Source: Nemertoderma westbladi
Lineage: Eukaryota; Xenacoelomorpha; Nemertodermatida; Nemertodermatidae
Direction: 5' to 3'
DNA length: 29,598 nt
NCBI GenBank assembly: GCA_032718475.1
Contig: JAUCBJ010005378.1
Location: forward strand, 1-29,598
Shown here: positions 18,571-28,770 of the stretch, in pieces
Numbering within the stretch: position 1 is the first letter of the stretch
Layout of the letters: each line of letters begins with the position of its first letter
Position numbers and translations under genes: made by a program
The notes under the pieces: generated by a model
Seen by the model: the letters and a program-made list of their open reading frames with translations, nothing else
Databases searched by the model: none
Told to the model about the DNA's origin: nothing

Positions 18571-19137
18571 AGATACAAATTAAAATCGAGCGACTGTATC
18601 ACAAAATCAGTATTTAACTTTATAAATTAGTAAAATTTAGAAATTTAACCACACCGCCAATCAATCAAAGAAAGAGGGACAGTACGTGTTCAGCCCTTTT
18701 AATCTGCACCCCCCCCCCCCCCCCCCCCCCACCCTTCCCACCCACCAATACATAACCGCGACATCTACCACCCACGGAAGGGTAGCACGAACTTATTTCC
18801 AATCGCACGTTCAATATGCGAAGCCAGGTGGTTTATAGGAATATAATCAACGCAGTACTAAATACAGTCGATGCAGTAATGAATGATATTCAAATAATTT
18901 ATTTAATATACTGTTAATGCCTCTGAAAACTTAGACAATTAAAATACACAGAAATCCCATCAAAAAATAATAAGCCTAATATTTTGAGAAATAAACAATT
19001 TTGGATATAAGCCTTCTGCAGTGGTAATGTTATTGACTGACAATCATTAAATGAGATCTGTCTATTACCTGAGACTAAAGAACACAGACTCTATAGTGTA
19101 ATAGGAGGTAGGGAATGCAGGTTTCAATCTCGTTAGG
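18571..19137. other. intergenic, with 22-base C tract
   Basis: No coding frame. An uninterrupted C run spans 18709-18730, followed by a C-rich stretch. The remainder is AT-rich and unrecognised. Confidence 0.5.
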
Positions 19138-19684
19138 TCTAGCTGGCCAATCTCTCTACCAGCCGTGTGGTTAGTTACATACAACCCCCCCTCCACTGGC
19201 ATTCCCAGCAACTGGCTGCCTTACACACACATCCTTCCCATCTATGTACCAGCCAACTTGCATGTTGGCCAATAAATGAGCAGTATTTAATGAGAATCAA
19301 TTTTTTATGCCGTTTTAATTACTTTAGATCAATTAAAGACACAATTATTAAAGCAAATCACTTGAACTAATTAAAAACTATAATAGAATGGGGTATGTGG
19401 ATTACATCTGTATAATTTTTAAGTATAATTATTGAAGTCTTATACTGTAAAACAATTAATTTCCTTTAACAGGCAGGTTGAAAGTGCTGTTTTTACCGTA
19501 ATCAATTTAATTAACTAATTAACTGCTATTATCTTAGCTTCTCGAAGGCCACACGAAAATTCAACTTGGAAAATTTCTAAACTTTTGCCAAACAACATGT
19601 GTACCAAGTTTGGATAGATTTCATCGAAGATTGGCCGAGTTATTAACGTTTAAAATTGAACACTGCAAAAAAAGCGACAGAACG
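19138..19684. repeat. dispersed repeat, copy B
   Basis: Second copy of the repeat at 17974-18570. It starts TCTAGCTGGCCAATCTC and ends at the same CGACAGAACGAC position. There copy A runs into a MITE-like terminus, while copy B runs into a 56-bp tandem array. Confidence 0.7.
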
Positions 19685-20076
19685 ACAGGTTGATTAATGG
19701 TACCACTACGCTAAGGCTCACTCACTTCGTGGCTCGCCCCACAGGTTGATTAATGGTACCACTACGCTAAGGCTCACTCACTTCGTGGCTCGCCCCACAG
19801 GTTGATTAATGGTACCACTACGCTAAGGCTCACTCACTTCGTGGCTCGCCCCACAGGTTGATTAATGGTACCACTACGCTAAGGCTCACTCACTTCGTGG
19901 CTCGCCCCACAGGTTGATTAATGGTACCCCTACGCTAAGGCTCACTCACTTCGTGGCTCGCCCCACAGGTTGAATAATGGTACCACTACGCTAAGGCTCA
20001 CTCACTTCGTGGCTCGCCCGACAGGTTGATTAATGGTACCACTACGCTAAGGCTCACTCACTTCGTGGCTCGCCCC
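19685..20076. repeat. 7 x 56-bp tandem array
   Basis: Seven units start at 19685, 19741, 19797, 19853, 19909, 19965 and 20021, each ACAGGTTGATTAATGGTACC plus GGCTCACTCACTTCGTGGCT and CGCCCC. Only a few single-base differences exist (19928, 19973, 20019), so the array is young or homogenised. On the reverse strand about 37 bases of the unit resemble the left terminus of the MITE at 26736. No spacers, so not a CRISPR. Confidence 0.95.
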
Positions 20077-20415
20077 ACATCCCTAAAGGATGTAAACATT
20101 TGCGTTATCTCATGCCCACCCGTTGTATTTGTATAAGTCATATCTCTGCGTAGTTTTTAGAGCGCAGCGCCTGAAAGGAACTGTCAGTATTTAACTGAAA
20201 ATAAGCATAGTTCTTAGAGATTATATAGTAAAGATCAATTGAATAATACAAAGTGTCGTATGGCTCTCTCTGCCATCGGATCCAGTCTCCCACCTCCGGT
20301 GGGTCATACGCCGCGCTAGACTGGCTTCGGCTGTGTTCACCTGCCTTGGGCTGTCAGGTATTAATAGACATATAAATTAGCAGGTTAAACTGTTAAAGGT
20401 CTAAAAGCGCGAACA
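20077..20415 (+). repeat. LTR remnant, third copy, 3' part only
   Basis: Aligns with the last ~360 bases of LTR copies 1 and 2, including CACCCGTTGT, the GGAACTGT segment, the AGACTGGCTTCGGCT segment and the end AGGTCTAAAAGCGCGAACA. Its 5' part is replaced by the 56-bp array, and 14 G follow its last base. Confidence 0.75.
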
Positions 20416-20808
20416 GGGGGGGGGGGGGGACTGAATTAAGACACTATATTGCAGGCAATGCTTTTAACTAAGATAAAGTTAATTTTCATTGAATAAATTC
20501 ATTGCAGTAATTACAATATTTCGGCACAATACTGTGTTAAATCAATAATTAATCTATATACATAGAATATTATGAACATAGCGATACAAATTGGTGGGTG
20601 CATTGGCCTAGTGTAGATGAAAGGGTGGTTGATAATCAATTGTCTTGATTGTTAAAAAGGTTAACCCCATTAGCACTTGGTGTGCGGGTGACTTTTAGGC
20701 CCCATAACAGTAGGAATTGGCTGGCTGTTCCTAGGAAACGCAATATTGTAATTGTACAGTGCACGTTAAAAACAAAATAATATTCCAAAATGTCAAATTT
20801 GTATGCGG
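20416..20808. other. AT-rich intergenic DNA
   Basis: Starts with 14 G (20416-20429). Nothing else is recognised. Confidence 0.5.
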
Positions 20809-20972
20809 CACACATAATGCGCCACACATATTGCGCCACACATAATGCCCCACACATAATGCGCCACACATAATGCGCCACACATAATGCGCCACACATA
20901 ATGCCCCACACATAATGCGCCACACATAATGCGCCACACATAATGCCCCACACATAGTGTGCCACACATACA
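20809..20972. repeat. 14-bp tandem array
   Basis: About 11-12 units of CACACATAATGCGC, some with GCCCC in place of GCGCC, giving a partial 42-base higher-order pattern. Frames over it are open only because the unit lacks stops on the minus strand. Confidence 0.95.
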
Positions 20973-21093
20973 CTCAAATAATGGTTCCTCAAAAATGGTC
21001 TAAACAAACCACCCCCTTGTTAATGGGTCGACGTTTGTCTTTAAAATTAAACCTATTAATCAACTTTGCCCAATGTAAAGTTGATGCAAATAC

Positions 21094-21157
21094 ATATCTA
21101 GATCAAATGTACAGGGGGAGGGGGGAGGGGGGGGGGGGTGTACATTGGTCTAGATAT
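21094..21157. repeat. inverted repeat with a 25-base G tract as loop
   Basis: Left arm ATATCTAGATCAAATGTACA (21094-21113) and right arm TGTACATTGGTCTAGATAT (21139-21157) are reverse complements with one mismatch and one gap. Between them are 25 bases of G with two A. It could fold into a hairpin carrying a G-quadruplex. Confidence 0.75.
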
Positions 21158-21882
21158 ATTTTTCGCACCAGACATTCACTAATACGACCAACATATTTTA
21201 GTGTCAAAAATTAGTGTTTCTTGTGTTGCTGATCCTGCGATCTTGCTAATTCATGCGTAAAATTATAATGATAAAAATAATATAAAAATCACTTTAACAA
21301 AACCGCATGCATAATAAGGGGGGGGGGGGGGGGGGGTAATCGAATTCGGGAAAAATATTATATTTTTTATTGTTTCATTGAGATTAAAATTTTACGGAGA
21401 TTTCAAATCTTTACGCGGTTTCGCAATACTATTCGTTTTCAAGTTATTCTGTTTTTTTCAATACTTGCACTTTTCGCACCATAAACAATTCTTGTGAGGT
21501 TTTTGTGGTCGATGGTAAAACTTTTGTAAAAAATCAGACCAAGTCTTGACTGTTTTTTTTTACACTACTACTTGCACTTTTCGTTCTATATCAAAAGACA
21601 AACAGACAGACATACAGGCAGACAGCCTAGATTCCACCAAACACAAAGAAATCTTATCGGAACTGAAATCTCCGATCTTTTAATCTTTTAGTTAGTTTAT
21701 CAATCGCCGGACAATATTAAACTGACTTTCTTTCATATTCACCGACAGTTTGTGTGGGAAGGTTCAAAAAAGAGATTTGTTTTTGTCATTTACGCCTAAC
21801 TCCATTTCCGTACACTTTTAGTCACTAAACATCTCCTCCTTCAATCTTTATCTAATTTGGCTTATTTTTTTGTTAGAAAGCC
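21158..21882. other. AT-rich intergenic DNA with 19-base G tract
   Basis: G run at 21318-21336. A short CAGACAGACATACAGGCAGAC run lies near 21603-21625, a motif frequent in non-coding repeats. No gene is seen. Confidence 0.5.
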
Positions 21883-21975
21883 CTGTACCAGACCCGAGCC
21901 GCTATCTCTTACTCTGTACCAGACCCGAGCCGCTATCTCTTACTCTGTACCAGACCCGAGCCGCTATCTCTTACT
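21883..21975. repeat. 3 x 31-bp tandem repeat
   Basis: Three identical units beginning CTGTACCAGACCCGAGCCGC at 21883, 21914 and 21945. Confidence 0.95.
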
Positions 21976-22407
21976 GGAATCCTGTCTCTCCTGAATAGAT
22001 TCCTTAGATGGATTTTGAATTTCGATCTAGTTCTCGAGAAAAGTTCGATTAAAGCCTGTGTAGTCTATTAAAATGAAAATTGCATGACTTCATGTCGCAA
22101 AAATAGTGCAATAAAATTATTTAGAAAAATAAATTCAAAAATTCCTCCAAGGATTCTATAAAAGGATAGTCAGTGCACCAAAACTGTAGAAGGAGGTACT
22201 TTTGAGAACGGACCCCGATCAAAATTTCGTGCAATTGGCTATTACCCCGTGACCTACAGTACTATAGATAAGTATAGTAGGTCATGATTACCCAATCAGA
22301 AGCGAGTATTTTAGTTGTGTGACCACGGAAATGCAAAGCCCGTCCAATACCTTTCAGAATATATCTATATGTCCTTGTATCCAATCTAGTAGGCCTACTA
22401 TGGAGAT
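21976..22407. other. intergenic, nothing recognised
   Basis: No coding frame, repeat or RNA gene is apparent up to the start of the 13-bp array. Confidence 0.5.
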
Positions 22408-22880
22408 TCTGTAGATACATTCTGTAGATACATTCTGTAGATACATTCTGTAGATACATTCAGTAGATACATTCTGTAGATACATTCTGTAGATACATTC
22501 TGTAGATACATTCTGTAGATACATTTTGTAGATACATTCTGTAGATACATTCTGTAGATACATTTTGTAGATACATTCTGTAGATACATTCTGTAGATAC
22601 ATTCAGTAGATACATTCAGTAGATACATTCTGTAGATACATTCTGTAGATACATTCTGTAGATACATTCTGTAGATACATTCTGTAGATACATTCTGTAG
22701 ATACATTCTGTAGATATATTTTGTAGATACATTCTGTAGATACATTCTGTAGATACATTCTGTAGATACATTCTGTAGATACATTCTGTAGATACATTCT
22801 GTAGATACATTCTGTAGATACATTCTGTAGATACATTCTGTAGATACATTCTGTAGATACATTCTGTAGATACATTCTGT
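22408..22880. repeat. 13-bp minisatellite, segment 1 (about 36 units)
   Basis: Unit TCTGTAGATACAT in exact head-to-tail order. Variants are TCAGTAG, TTTGTAG and one GATATATT. It stops at TCTGT in mid-unit at 22880, where the LINE's terminal microsatellite begins. Confidence 0.98.
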
Positions 22881-25407
22881 AAGTAAGTAAGTAAGTATTA
22901 AGTATTAAGTATATTAATTTCTTTCGTATCTATCAAATTAAATCGCACACAATAAAATATTGTTGCAATATATAATAAGGAAATGTTAAAGTGTGGTCTT
23001 GGTGCTGCTACTGCGGCCGGGCAATAGCGAAGCTAGTATAGCCCAACTGCAGTTGCTGATAGATACTGAGGGGGAAGGGGGGGGGGGGAGGGTGGGGGGT
23101 GCCGTGTTTGGTTTCTATAAAAGATAATACTTCAGAGTTGTAAAATTTACTGATGTTTTAGATAGCAGTATTTTAGAATTTAAAATTTTAAAATTTTTCC
23201 TGTGGATTTCGACTAGTCTATCTTCGACTAGTCTTTCGACTAGCGAAAAAGACATGAAGTGTAATATTTTGGATTTATTTTTTTAAATTTGAATACAATA
23301 AGGTAGAGTGAGGGAAGGATATAGTAAAGGATTTTTGAGTATATGGAATTAGTGGAGACCTATTATATTTGAGAGAACAGTATTTTTTTGTAATTTCGGG
23401 AAAATGAAGTTTTGGATTTCTTTTCCCGGATATAGGGTGGGATGACATTCCAGATCAGGGGGCCTTGGAAGCTTACGGATTGTTGGGTAGACGTGAGGCG
23501 GGCAGTTTGTATGTAATAATCGCCGCAAGAGGAAGAGCGAGTGAGGTACCTGTGTATTGATTCAGTTTTTCTAAAAAAAATTCCTATATCAGTAGTTCCG
23601 GATTGAGAATTATTTATGTCATACATGAAGAGCGCTAGTTGATGTTTATATAGTAGATTAAGAGGTAGAATGTGGAGTGTTTTGTAAATGGGATTTGAAG
23701 AGGCTTGATATTGAGAAAATGTTATACATCTGATTATTTTATTTACCTTAGTACAAAGCTGTTTTATTATAGTAGAGTATGTACTCCCCCACAGAATTAG
23801 TCCATAAGATAGGTAGGGGTGTATCAAAGTAAAGTACAGCTGACGTAGAATATTCAGAGGAAAAATATGGCGCAACCTATAAAAAATGCCTGAAGTTCTA
23901 GAAATTTTCTTAGTAATATATTTTATGTGAGGTTTCCATGAGAGTTTATTGTCTACATAGATGCCTAAGAATTTTGTACATTGGGATTTTTTTACATTAT
24001 TGGAATTTATTTTTATTGGAGGTAGATTATCTAAATTATGCCGGTAGTTCGTATAAATAGTATATTCAGTTTTGGAAAGATTTAGAGAGAGGCGATTATC
24101 GATCAACCAATCAGACAGCTTGTTCAATTCTAAATTAGTATCAGTAATTAGGTTCGTTATATTGTTTGCTGACTGAAAGAGAGTCGTATCGTCGGCAAAG
24201 AGAGTAGTTAGTAGGTTAGTACATTTAGGTAGGTCATTAATATATAGAAGAAATAGTAATGGTGACAGAACCCCGCCTTGCGGCACACCGCAGGTTAGAG
24301 GTAGAAGGGATGAATGATGATTAGAGATAGAAACAAATTGGAGTCTAGATGATAAAAAACTAGTTATTAATTGTAAGGGGATGCCGCGAATACCGTAACA
24401 TTCAAGTTTTTTGAGGAGAATCTCGTGATTGATGGTGTCAAATGCTTTTTTTAGGTCTATGTAAATGGCGCATGTTGAGTTCTTATCGTCTAAGGCCTGA
24501 TGGATTTTTTCAACTACAGAAAGTAATGCATGAGATGTTGAGATTTTATGACGGAAACCATATTGGGAGGATGAGAGAATTGATAATTTATTGAGATATG
24601 AAAGTAACTGTGAATTGATTATTTGTTCTATTATTTTACTAAGTACAGGCAAAAGGGATATGGGTCTATAATTGTTTGGATCGGATGGGTCTTCAGATTT
24701 GAAAGATGGGATAATTTTCGCAATTTTAAGTGAATCTGGAAAAAAGCCGAGCGAGATGGAGAGGTTTATTAAGTAATTGAGATGGATAGAAATAGGTTGA
24801 GCTGCTAACATTATAAGTTTAGTTGGAAGAGTATCATTAGAAGCGGATTTAGGATTGAGATGAAGAAGGTAGTATTGCACTTCTACAGGTGAAGTTTCTA
24901 CTAATGAAAATGAGTTAGAATGTCTGTTAGAGTGTTGGATATGGCGCAGTGGGGAGCGGTTTGATGAAGGGATTTTGTTATTAAGTAGTGGTCCTATCGT
25001 AGCAAAATGATTATTTAGAATAGTTGCGATTCTGGAAGGATCTGTGATAGTTTCTATTGCGTTTTCTGATCGAACTGTTAACTGACTAGGAATGTTTAAT
25101 TTCTTAGATTTAGATAGAGCAGCGTTTATAATCAACCATGTTTTTTTTATATTGTTTGAGTTCTCTTGAAATTGTTTATGGTAGTATAGTTTTTCTGCTG
25201 AGCGTAGTGAAGATGTTAATTGATTACGGTACTTTTTAAATATTGAGTGGTTTGATTCTGTTGGGTTTTTTAAGTACTTCCGGTATAACTTATTTTTTTG
25301 TATAGTACTGGATACAAGAGATTCAGTCATCCAAGGTTTATCGGGCATTTTTCGAGGTGATACTATTTTTTTCTGAACATGTTTTTCACAAATTTTTTCT
25401 AAATCTT
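22881..25407 (-). mobile_element. 5'-truncated LINE inserted in the 13-bp array
   Basis: The element reads on the minus strand: reverse transcriptase frame, about 480 bases of 3' UTR (22881-23362) and a terminal microsatellite of CTTA units. The same 13-bp array flanks both sides, so the LINE inserted into an existing array. The 5' side is cut before the endonuclease domain, the usual outcome of incomplete target-primed reverse transcription. A target duplication cannot be told apart inside repetitive target DNA. The UTR includes a G-rich tract at 23070-23099. Confidence 0.85.
23363..25407 (-). CDS. LINE reverse transcriptase (CR1/L2/Jockey-like), lacking endonuclease
   Basis: About 680 codons are open without a break. 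In order: a basic helical linker (KPWMTESLVSSTIQKNKLYR), the RT palm and fingers (YRPISLLPVLSKIIEQII, QYGFRHKISTSHAL), motif A IYIDLKKAFDTINH, GVPQGGVLSPLLFLLYIND, the catalytic FADDTTLF, the thumb region (KCTKFLGIYVDNKLSW), and a C-terminus with WNVIPPYIREKKS typical of CR1/L2/Jockey-type LINEs. All catalytic aspartates are present. The N-terminal endonuclease is missing through 5' truncation, so autonomous retrotransposition is not expected. The frame runs on upstream into the 13-bp array to an ATG at 25888, so 160 array-encoded residues are formally fused to it. Confidence 0.88.
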
Positions 25408-26388
25408 TCTGTAGATACATTCTGTAGATACATTCTGTAGATACATTCTGTAGATACATTCTGTAGATACATTCTGTAGATACATTCTGTAGATACATTC
25501 TGTAGATACATTCTGTAGATACATTCTGTAGATACATTCTGTAGATACATTCTGTAGATACATTCTGTAGATACATTCTGTAGATACATTCTGTAGATAC
25601 ATTCTGTAGATACATTCTGTAGATACATTCTGTGGATACATTCTGTAGATACATTCTGTAGATACATTCTGTAGATACATTCAGTAGATACATTCTGTAG
25701 ATACATTCTGTAGATACATTCTGTAGATACATTCTGTAGATACATTCTGTAGATACATTCTGTAGATACATTCTGTAGATACATTCTGTAGATACATTCT
25801 GTAGATACATTCTGTAGATACATTCTGTAGATACATTCAGTAGATACATTCTGTAGATACATTCTGTAGATACATTCTGTAGATACATTCAGTAGATACA
25901 TTCTGTAGATACATTCTGTAGATACATTCAGTAGATACATTCTGTAGATACATTCTGTAGATACATTCTGTAGATACATTCTGTAGATACATTCAGTAGA
26001 TACATTCTGTAGATACATTCTGTAGATACATTCTGTAGATACATTCTGTAGATACATTCTGTAGATACATTCAGTAGATACATTCTGTAGATACATTCTG
26101 TAGATACATTCTGTAGATACATTCTGTAGATACATTCTGTAGATACATTCTGTGGATACATTCTGTAGATACATTCTGTAGATACATTCTGTAGATACAT
26201 TCAGTAGATACATTCTGTAGATACATTCTGTAGATACATTCTGTAGATACATTCTGTAGATACATTCAGTAGATACATTCTGTAGATACATTCTGTAGAT
26301 ACATTCTGTAGATACACTCTGTAGATACATTCTGCAGATACATTCTGTAGATACATTCTGTAGATACATTTTGTAGATACATTCTGTA
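25408..26388. repeat. 13-bp minisatellite, segment 2 (about 75 units)
   Basis: Same TCTGTAGATACAT unit. TCAGTAG variants start at 25681, 25837, 25889, 25928, 25993, 26071, 26201 and 26266. A GTGGATA variant followed four units later by TCAG occurs twice, 520 bases (40 units) apart. Minus-strand frames are open because the 13-base unit contains no stop on that strand; read through, it gives a 13-residue repeat starting MYLQNVSTECIYR. Confidence 0.98.
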
Positions 26389-26735
26389 CATTCTTCTGAC
26401 TACTAAATTTAGTAGGCGGAATTTTGCTTATTTTTGGACTAATTCAATAAAGTATCCTATAATGTAATTTCTTATTAAAATATATGGTATATAATTGAAT
26501 TTCCCTTTTCACTTAGGGTCGCTGGGCTGTGGAGCAGTAGTTTTATGTTCTTTTCAAACACTTGATTTGTAATTTGTTATTAGATACTGTCTATTCTGCA
26601 TTTTATATTTAATAATAAAAGTATTCATTTTCACTTTCGGAAGAAATAAGCTGAATCAAGATGCAAAACAAAACTGCTCGCATTTAAGGAGACAGTAAAT
26701 TTTTTACAAGCACTGGTCTCCCGTCCAACTCTACA
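26389..26735. other. AT-rich spacer, nothing recognised
   Basis: No frame or repeat is apparent between the minisatellite and the MITE. Confidence 0.5.
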
Positions 26736-27343
26736 TCTGTGGGGCGAGACACGTAGTCGGCGAGCCTTGGCATACGGTTCATATAGGGCAAATGGGGCAT
26801 GTCCGTCTGTCTGTCTGTCCGTCTGGTAAATGTTTGAACGCGAATTTCTCGGCATCGCTCGTTCGGAATTGAACCAAACTTAGTAGGTAAGTAGTAGAGA
26901 GAAAGTTTAGAAAGTTTGTAAAGTTTGGTGAAAAATCATGCAGTCTGACGTCAGCTACGACAGATTATGTGGTTTTTAGAAAATGTTAAATTTCTCGAGA
27001 AGGCCTCATTTTCCTGAGCTGAAATTTTGGTGGCCTGTAGAGAATCATGAAGTCCATCTTTTACGAAATTGAAAAGTTAAGACATTTAATTGGGGATCCG
27101 CTAGAGACTCAGAAGTAATGACATAGGCCTACCGGTACGGTACTGCTGTACAGTGCTGCACTATAACTAGTGTGCAGAATAACAATTTGACACCACCTAG
27201 CGGATTAACATATGATTGTATATCGAGTGAATACATTTATAGCATGGGATATGGGGTCCAAACTAGACATGCCCCATTTGCTCTATATGAACCGTATGCC
27301 AAGGCTTGCCGACTACGTGCTGCGCGAAGTCCCCACGAACGTG
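26736..27343. mobile_element. MITE with ~65-75 bp terminal inverted repeats
   Basis: Left end 26736-26802 and right end 27265-27343 are reverse complements: GTAGTCGGCGAGCCTTGGCA and the following 35 bases match with only a few differences. The outermost ~20 bases are less alike because the right arm carries extra bases. The ~460-base interior has a CCGTCTGTCTGTCTGTCCGTC run and no coding frame. Non-autonomous DNA transposon by structure; superfamily not determined. It sits about 220 bases past the stop of the sodium channel gene, possibly in its 3' UTR. Confidence 0.8.
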
Positions 27344-27565
27344 TACCTGCCAGTGGCAGTATGGATCACATACTGTAGTTGCTAAATGTCACATTGATAA
27401 TAATGTGGCATGTATAATTTATGCGGCATTTATACGCTTACATTGCAAGCGAAATAATTACATTATAAAAGAACAGTATTTAAGTAAGTGATAAAAATAT
27501 AGTAGTTACTGTAGGTAGACATTACATATTCGCCAAGTGCATCTCCCATCGCCAAGCATTGCCAG
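27344..27565 (-). other. probable 3' UTR of the sodium channel gene
   Basis: Lies directly after the stop codon on the minus strand. I see no canonical AATAAA signal, so the transcript may end further on, within or beyond the MITE. Confidence 0.4.
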
Positions 27566-28770
27566 CTAGCTAGGTTTCCCCTTTTTGGGAGTGGCAGGGC
27601 TGGGCTGACCCGTGTATCGTATACTGCTATCCGATAAACTCGCCTCGCTAGATGTGCTAGTCCGTCGTTGCCGGGCGGGCAGCACCAGTCCACTCCGGAG
27701 CTTCGCCATGCTCGCATCTATCCGCTCCTGTTGTCCTGGCAACACATCCCCTAGGCTACGTTTGTGGCGGTAGACGGCACTGGCCCGTCGTATTCCCTTC
27801 CGCATCCTAAACCTTTTCCACGCCAGCTGAATAACCTGAGCTGCGAATTCTTGTCGTTGGTGGTTGAACGTAGATGAAGTGACCTTCAGAGTCTTTCTGG
27901 TTGGGAAGGCTTCTTTAAATTTATCATCCATGCGCTCGATGAGTTGAGTGAATTCGTCTGTGTCCTCTATATCACCGAGAGTGTGTTTTATCAATGCTCT
28001 GAGAACATCGAGGCAGTGAAGACGATCGTCTGTAGTGATTGGGATTTCGAGATTGACGAGTTTAATTTTGTTCGGTCTTGGTAATCTCAAAGGAGGGTCT
28101 AATTCATGGCAAAAGTTAGTTAATTGGTGATGATAAATATACTCTGTGGCCTTGGGATCGTACCTCTGCCACACGAGATAGAACATGTCTATGTCGTCCT
28201 CAGTTATGCCTATCTCCTCCTGCTGGTGAGCTAAATTAAAGTTCTCGAGAATAACGGCGATGTACATATTAATGATTATCATGTAGGTCACCAGTAGGAA
28301 TGTCACGAGGTAGATCACTGCGATATAAGGGTTCCCGCAGTCACCTGATAGCAACCCGGTGTGTTGAATGTTAGGATCACATTCTGGGGGTTCTGTCGAC
28401 ATTAATGGCTCGAGGACGTCGTTCCAACCCCCGGCTGTCATCAACCGAAATAAAATCACTAACGAACTGAAAAATGTTTTAAAGTTGACGACGTCGTTTA
28501 GTACCTCGTTGCCGCCCCCCGAGCTGTCTTCTGTTCTCACCGTTCCGAACACCTGCATGCCAATGACGGCGTAGATGAACAGCACTAGGAACAATAGGAG
28601 GAAGATGTTGAACAGCGCCGGGAGAGAGATGAGCAACGCGAATAAGAGTTTGCGGATGCCTTTCGCCGATTTGATGAGTCTCAGTATCCGTCCCACACGG
28701 AATAACCGGAAAACGCGCAACGCAGAGGGACTAAATCCAATATTTATAGACAGATTTTCCAATACAATAT
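27566..28770 (-). CDS. voltage-gated sodium channel alpha subunit, last coding exon
   Basis: This exon encodes domain IV from the start of S4 to the C-terminus of a four-domain sodium channel in the plasma membrane. The minus strand reads TTAATTTCAG|AT at its 5' edge, a good 3' splice site, so the exon begins at 28770 with two bases of a codon; residues below count from codon 28760-28762. S4 carries R16, R19, R22, R25, R28 and K31 at every third place; S5 is ~44-70; the pore loop is FRLMTAGGWNDVL (105-117); S6 ~146-172 ends NMYIAVILENF. The EF-hand-like region EDDIDMFYLVWQRYDP (188-203), the LDPPLRLPRPN segment (221-231) and an IQ-like motif VIQLAWKRFRMRK (310-322) follow as in sodium channels, not calcium channels. 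The residue before GW, alanine in DEKA or DEEA filters, is G111. The text resembles the invertebrate Nav2 (DSC1/BSC1-like) type, but the other three domains are needed to decide. Stop TAG at 27566-27568. Confidence 0.9.

Noticed and set aside
19685-20076. CRISPR-like array
   Set aside because: Units are contiguous with no unique spacers, the setting is eukaryotic and no cas genes are present. The same holds for the 41-, 14- and 13-bp arrays.
22398-26369. Long minus-strand frames encoding MYLQNVSTECIYR repeats as a repeat protein gene
   Set aside because: They arise because a 13-base unit without stops reads identically in all frames. No start context, promoter or non-repeat domain belongs to them apart from the LINE RT.
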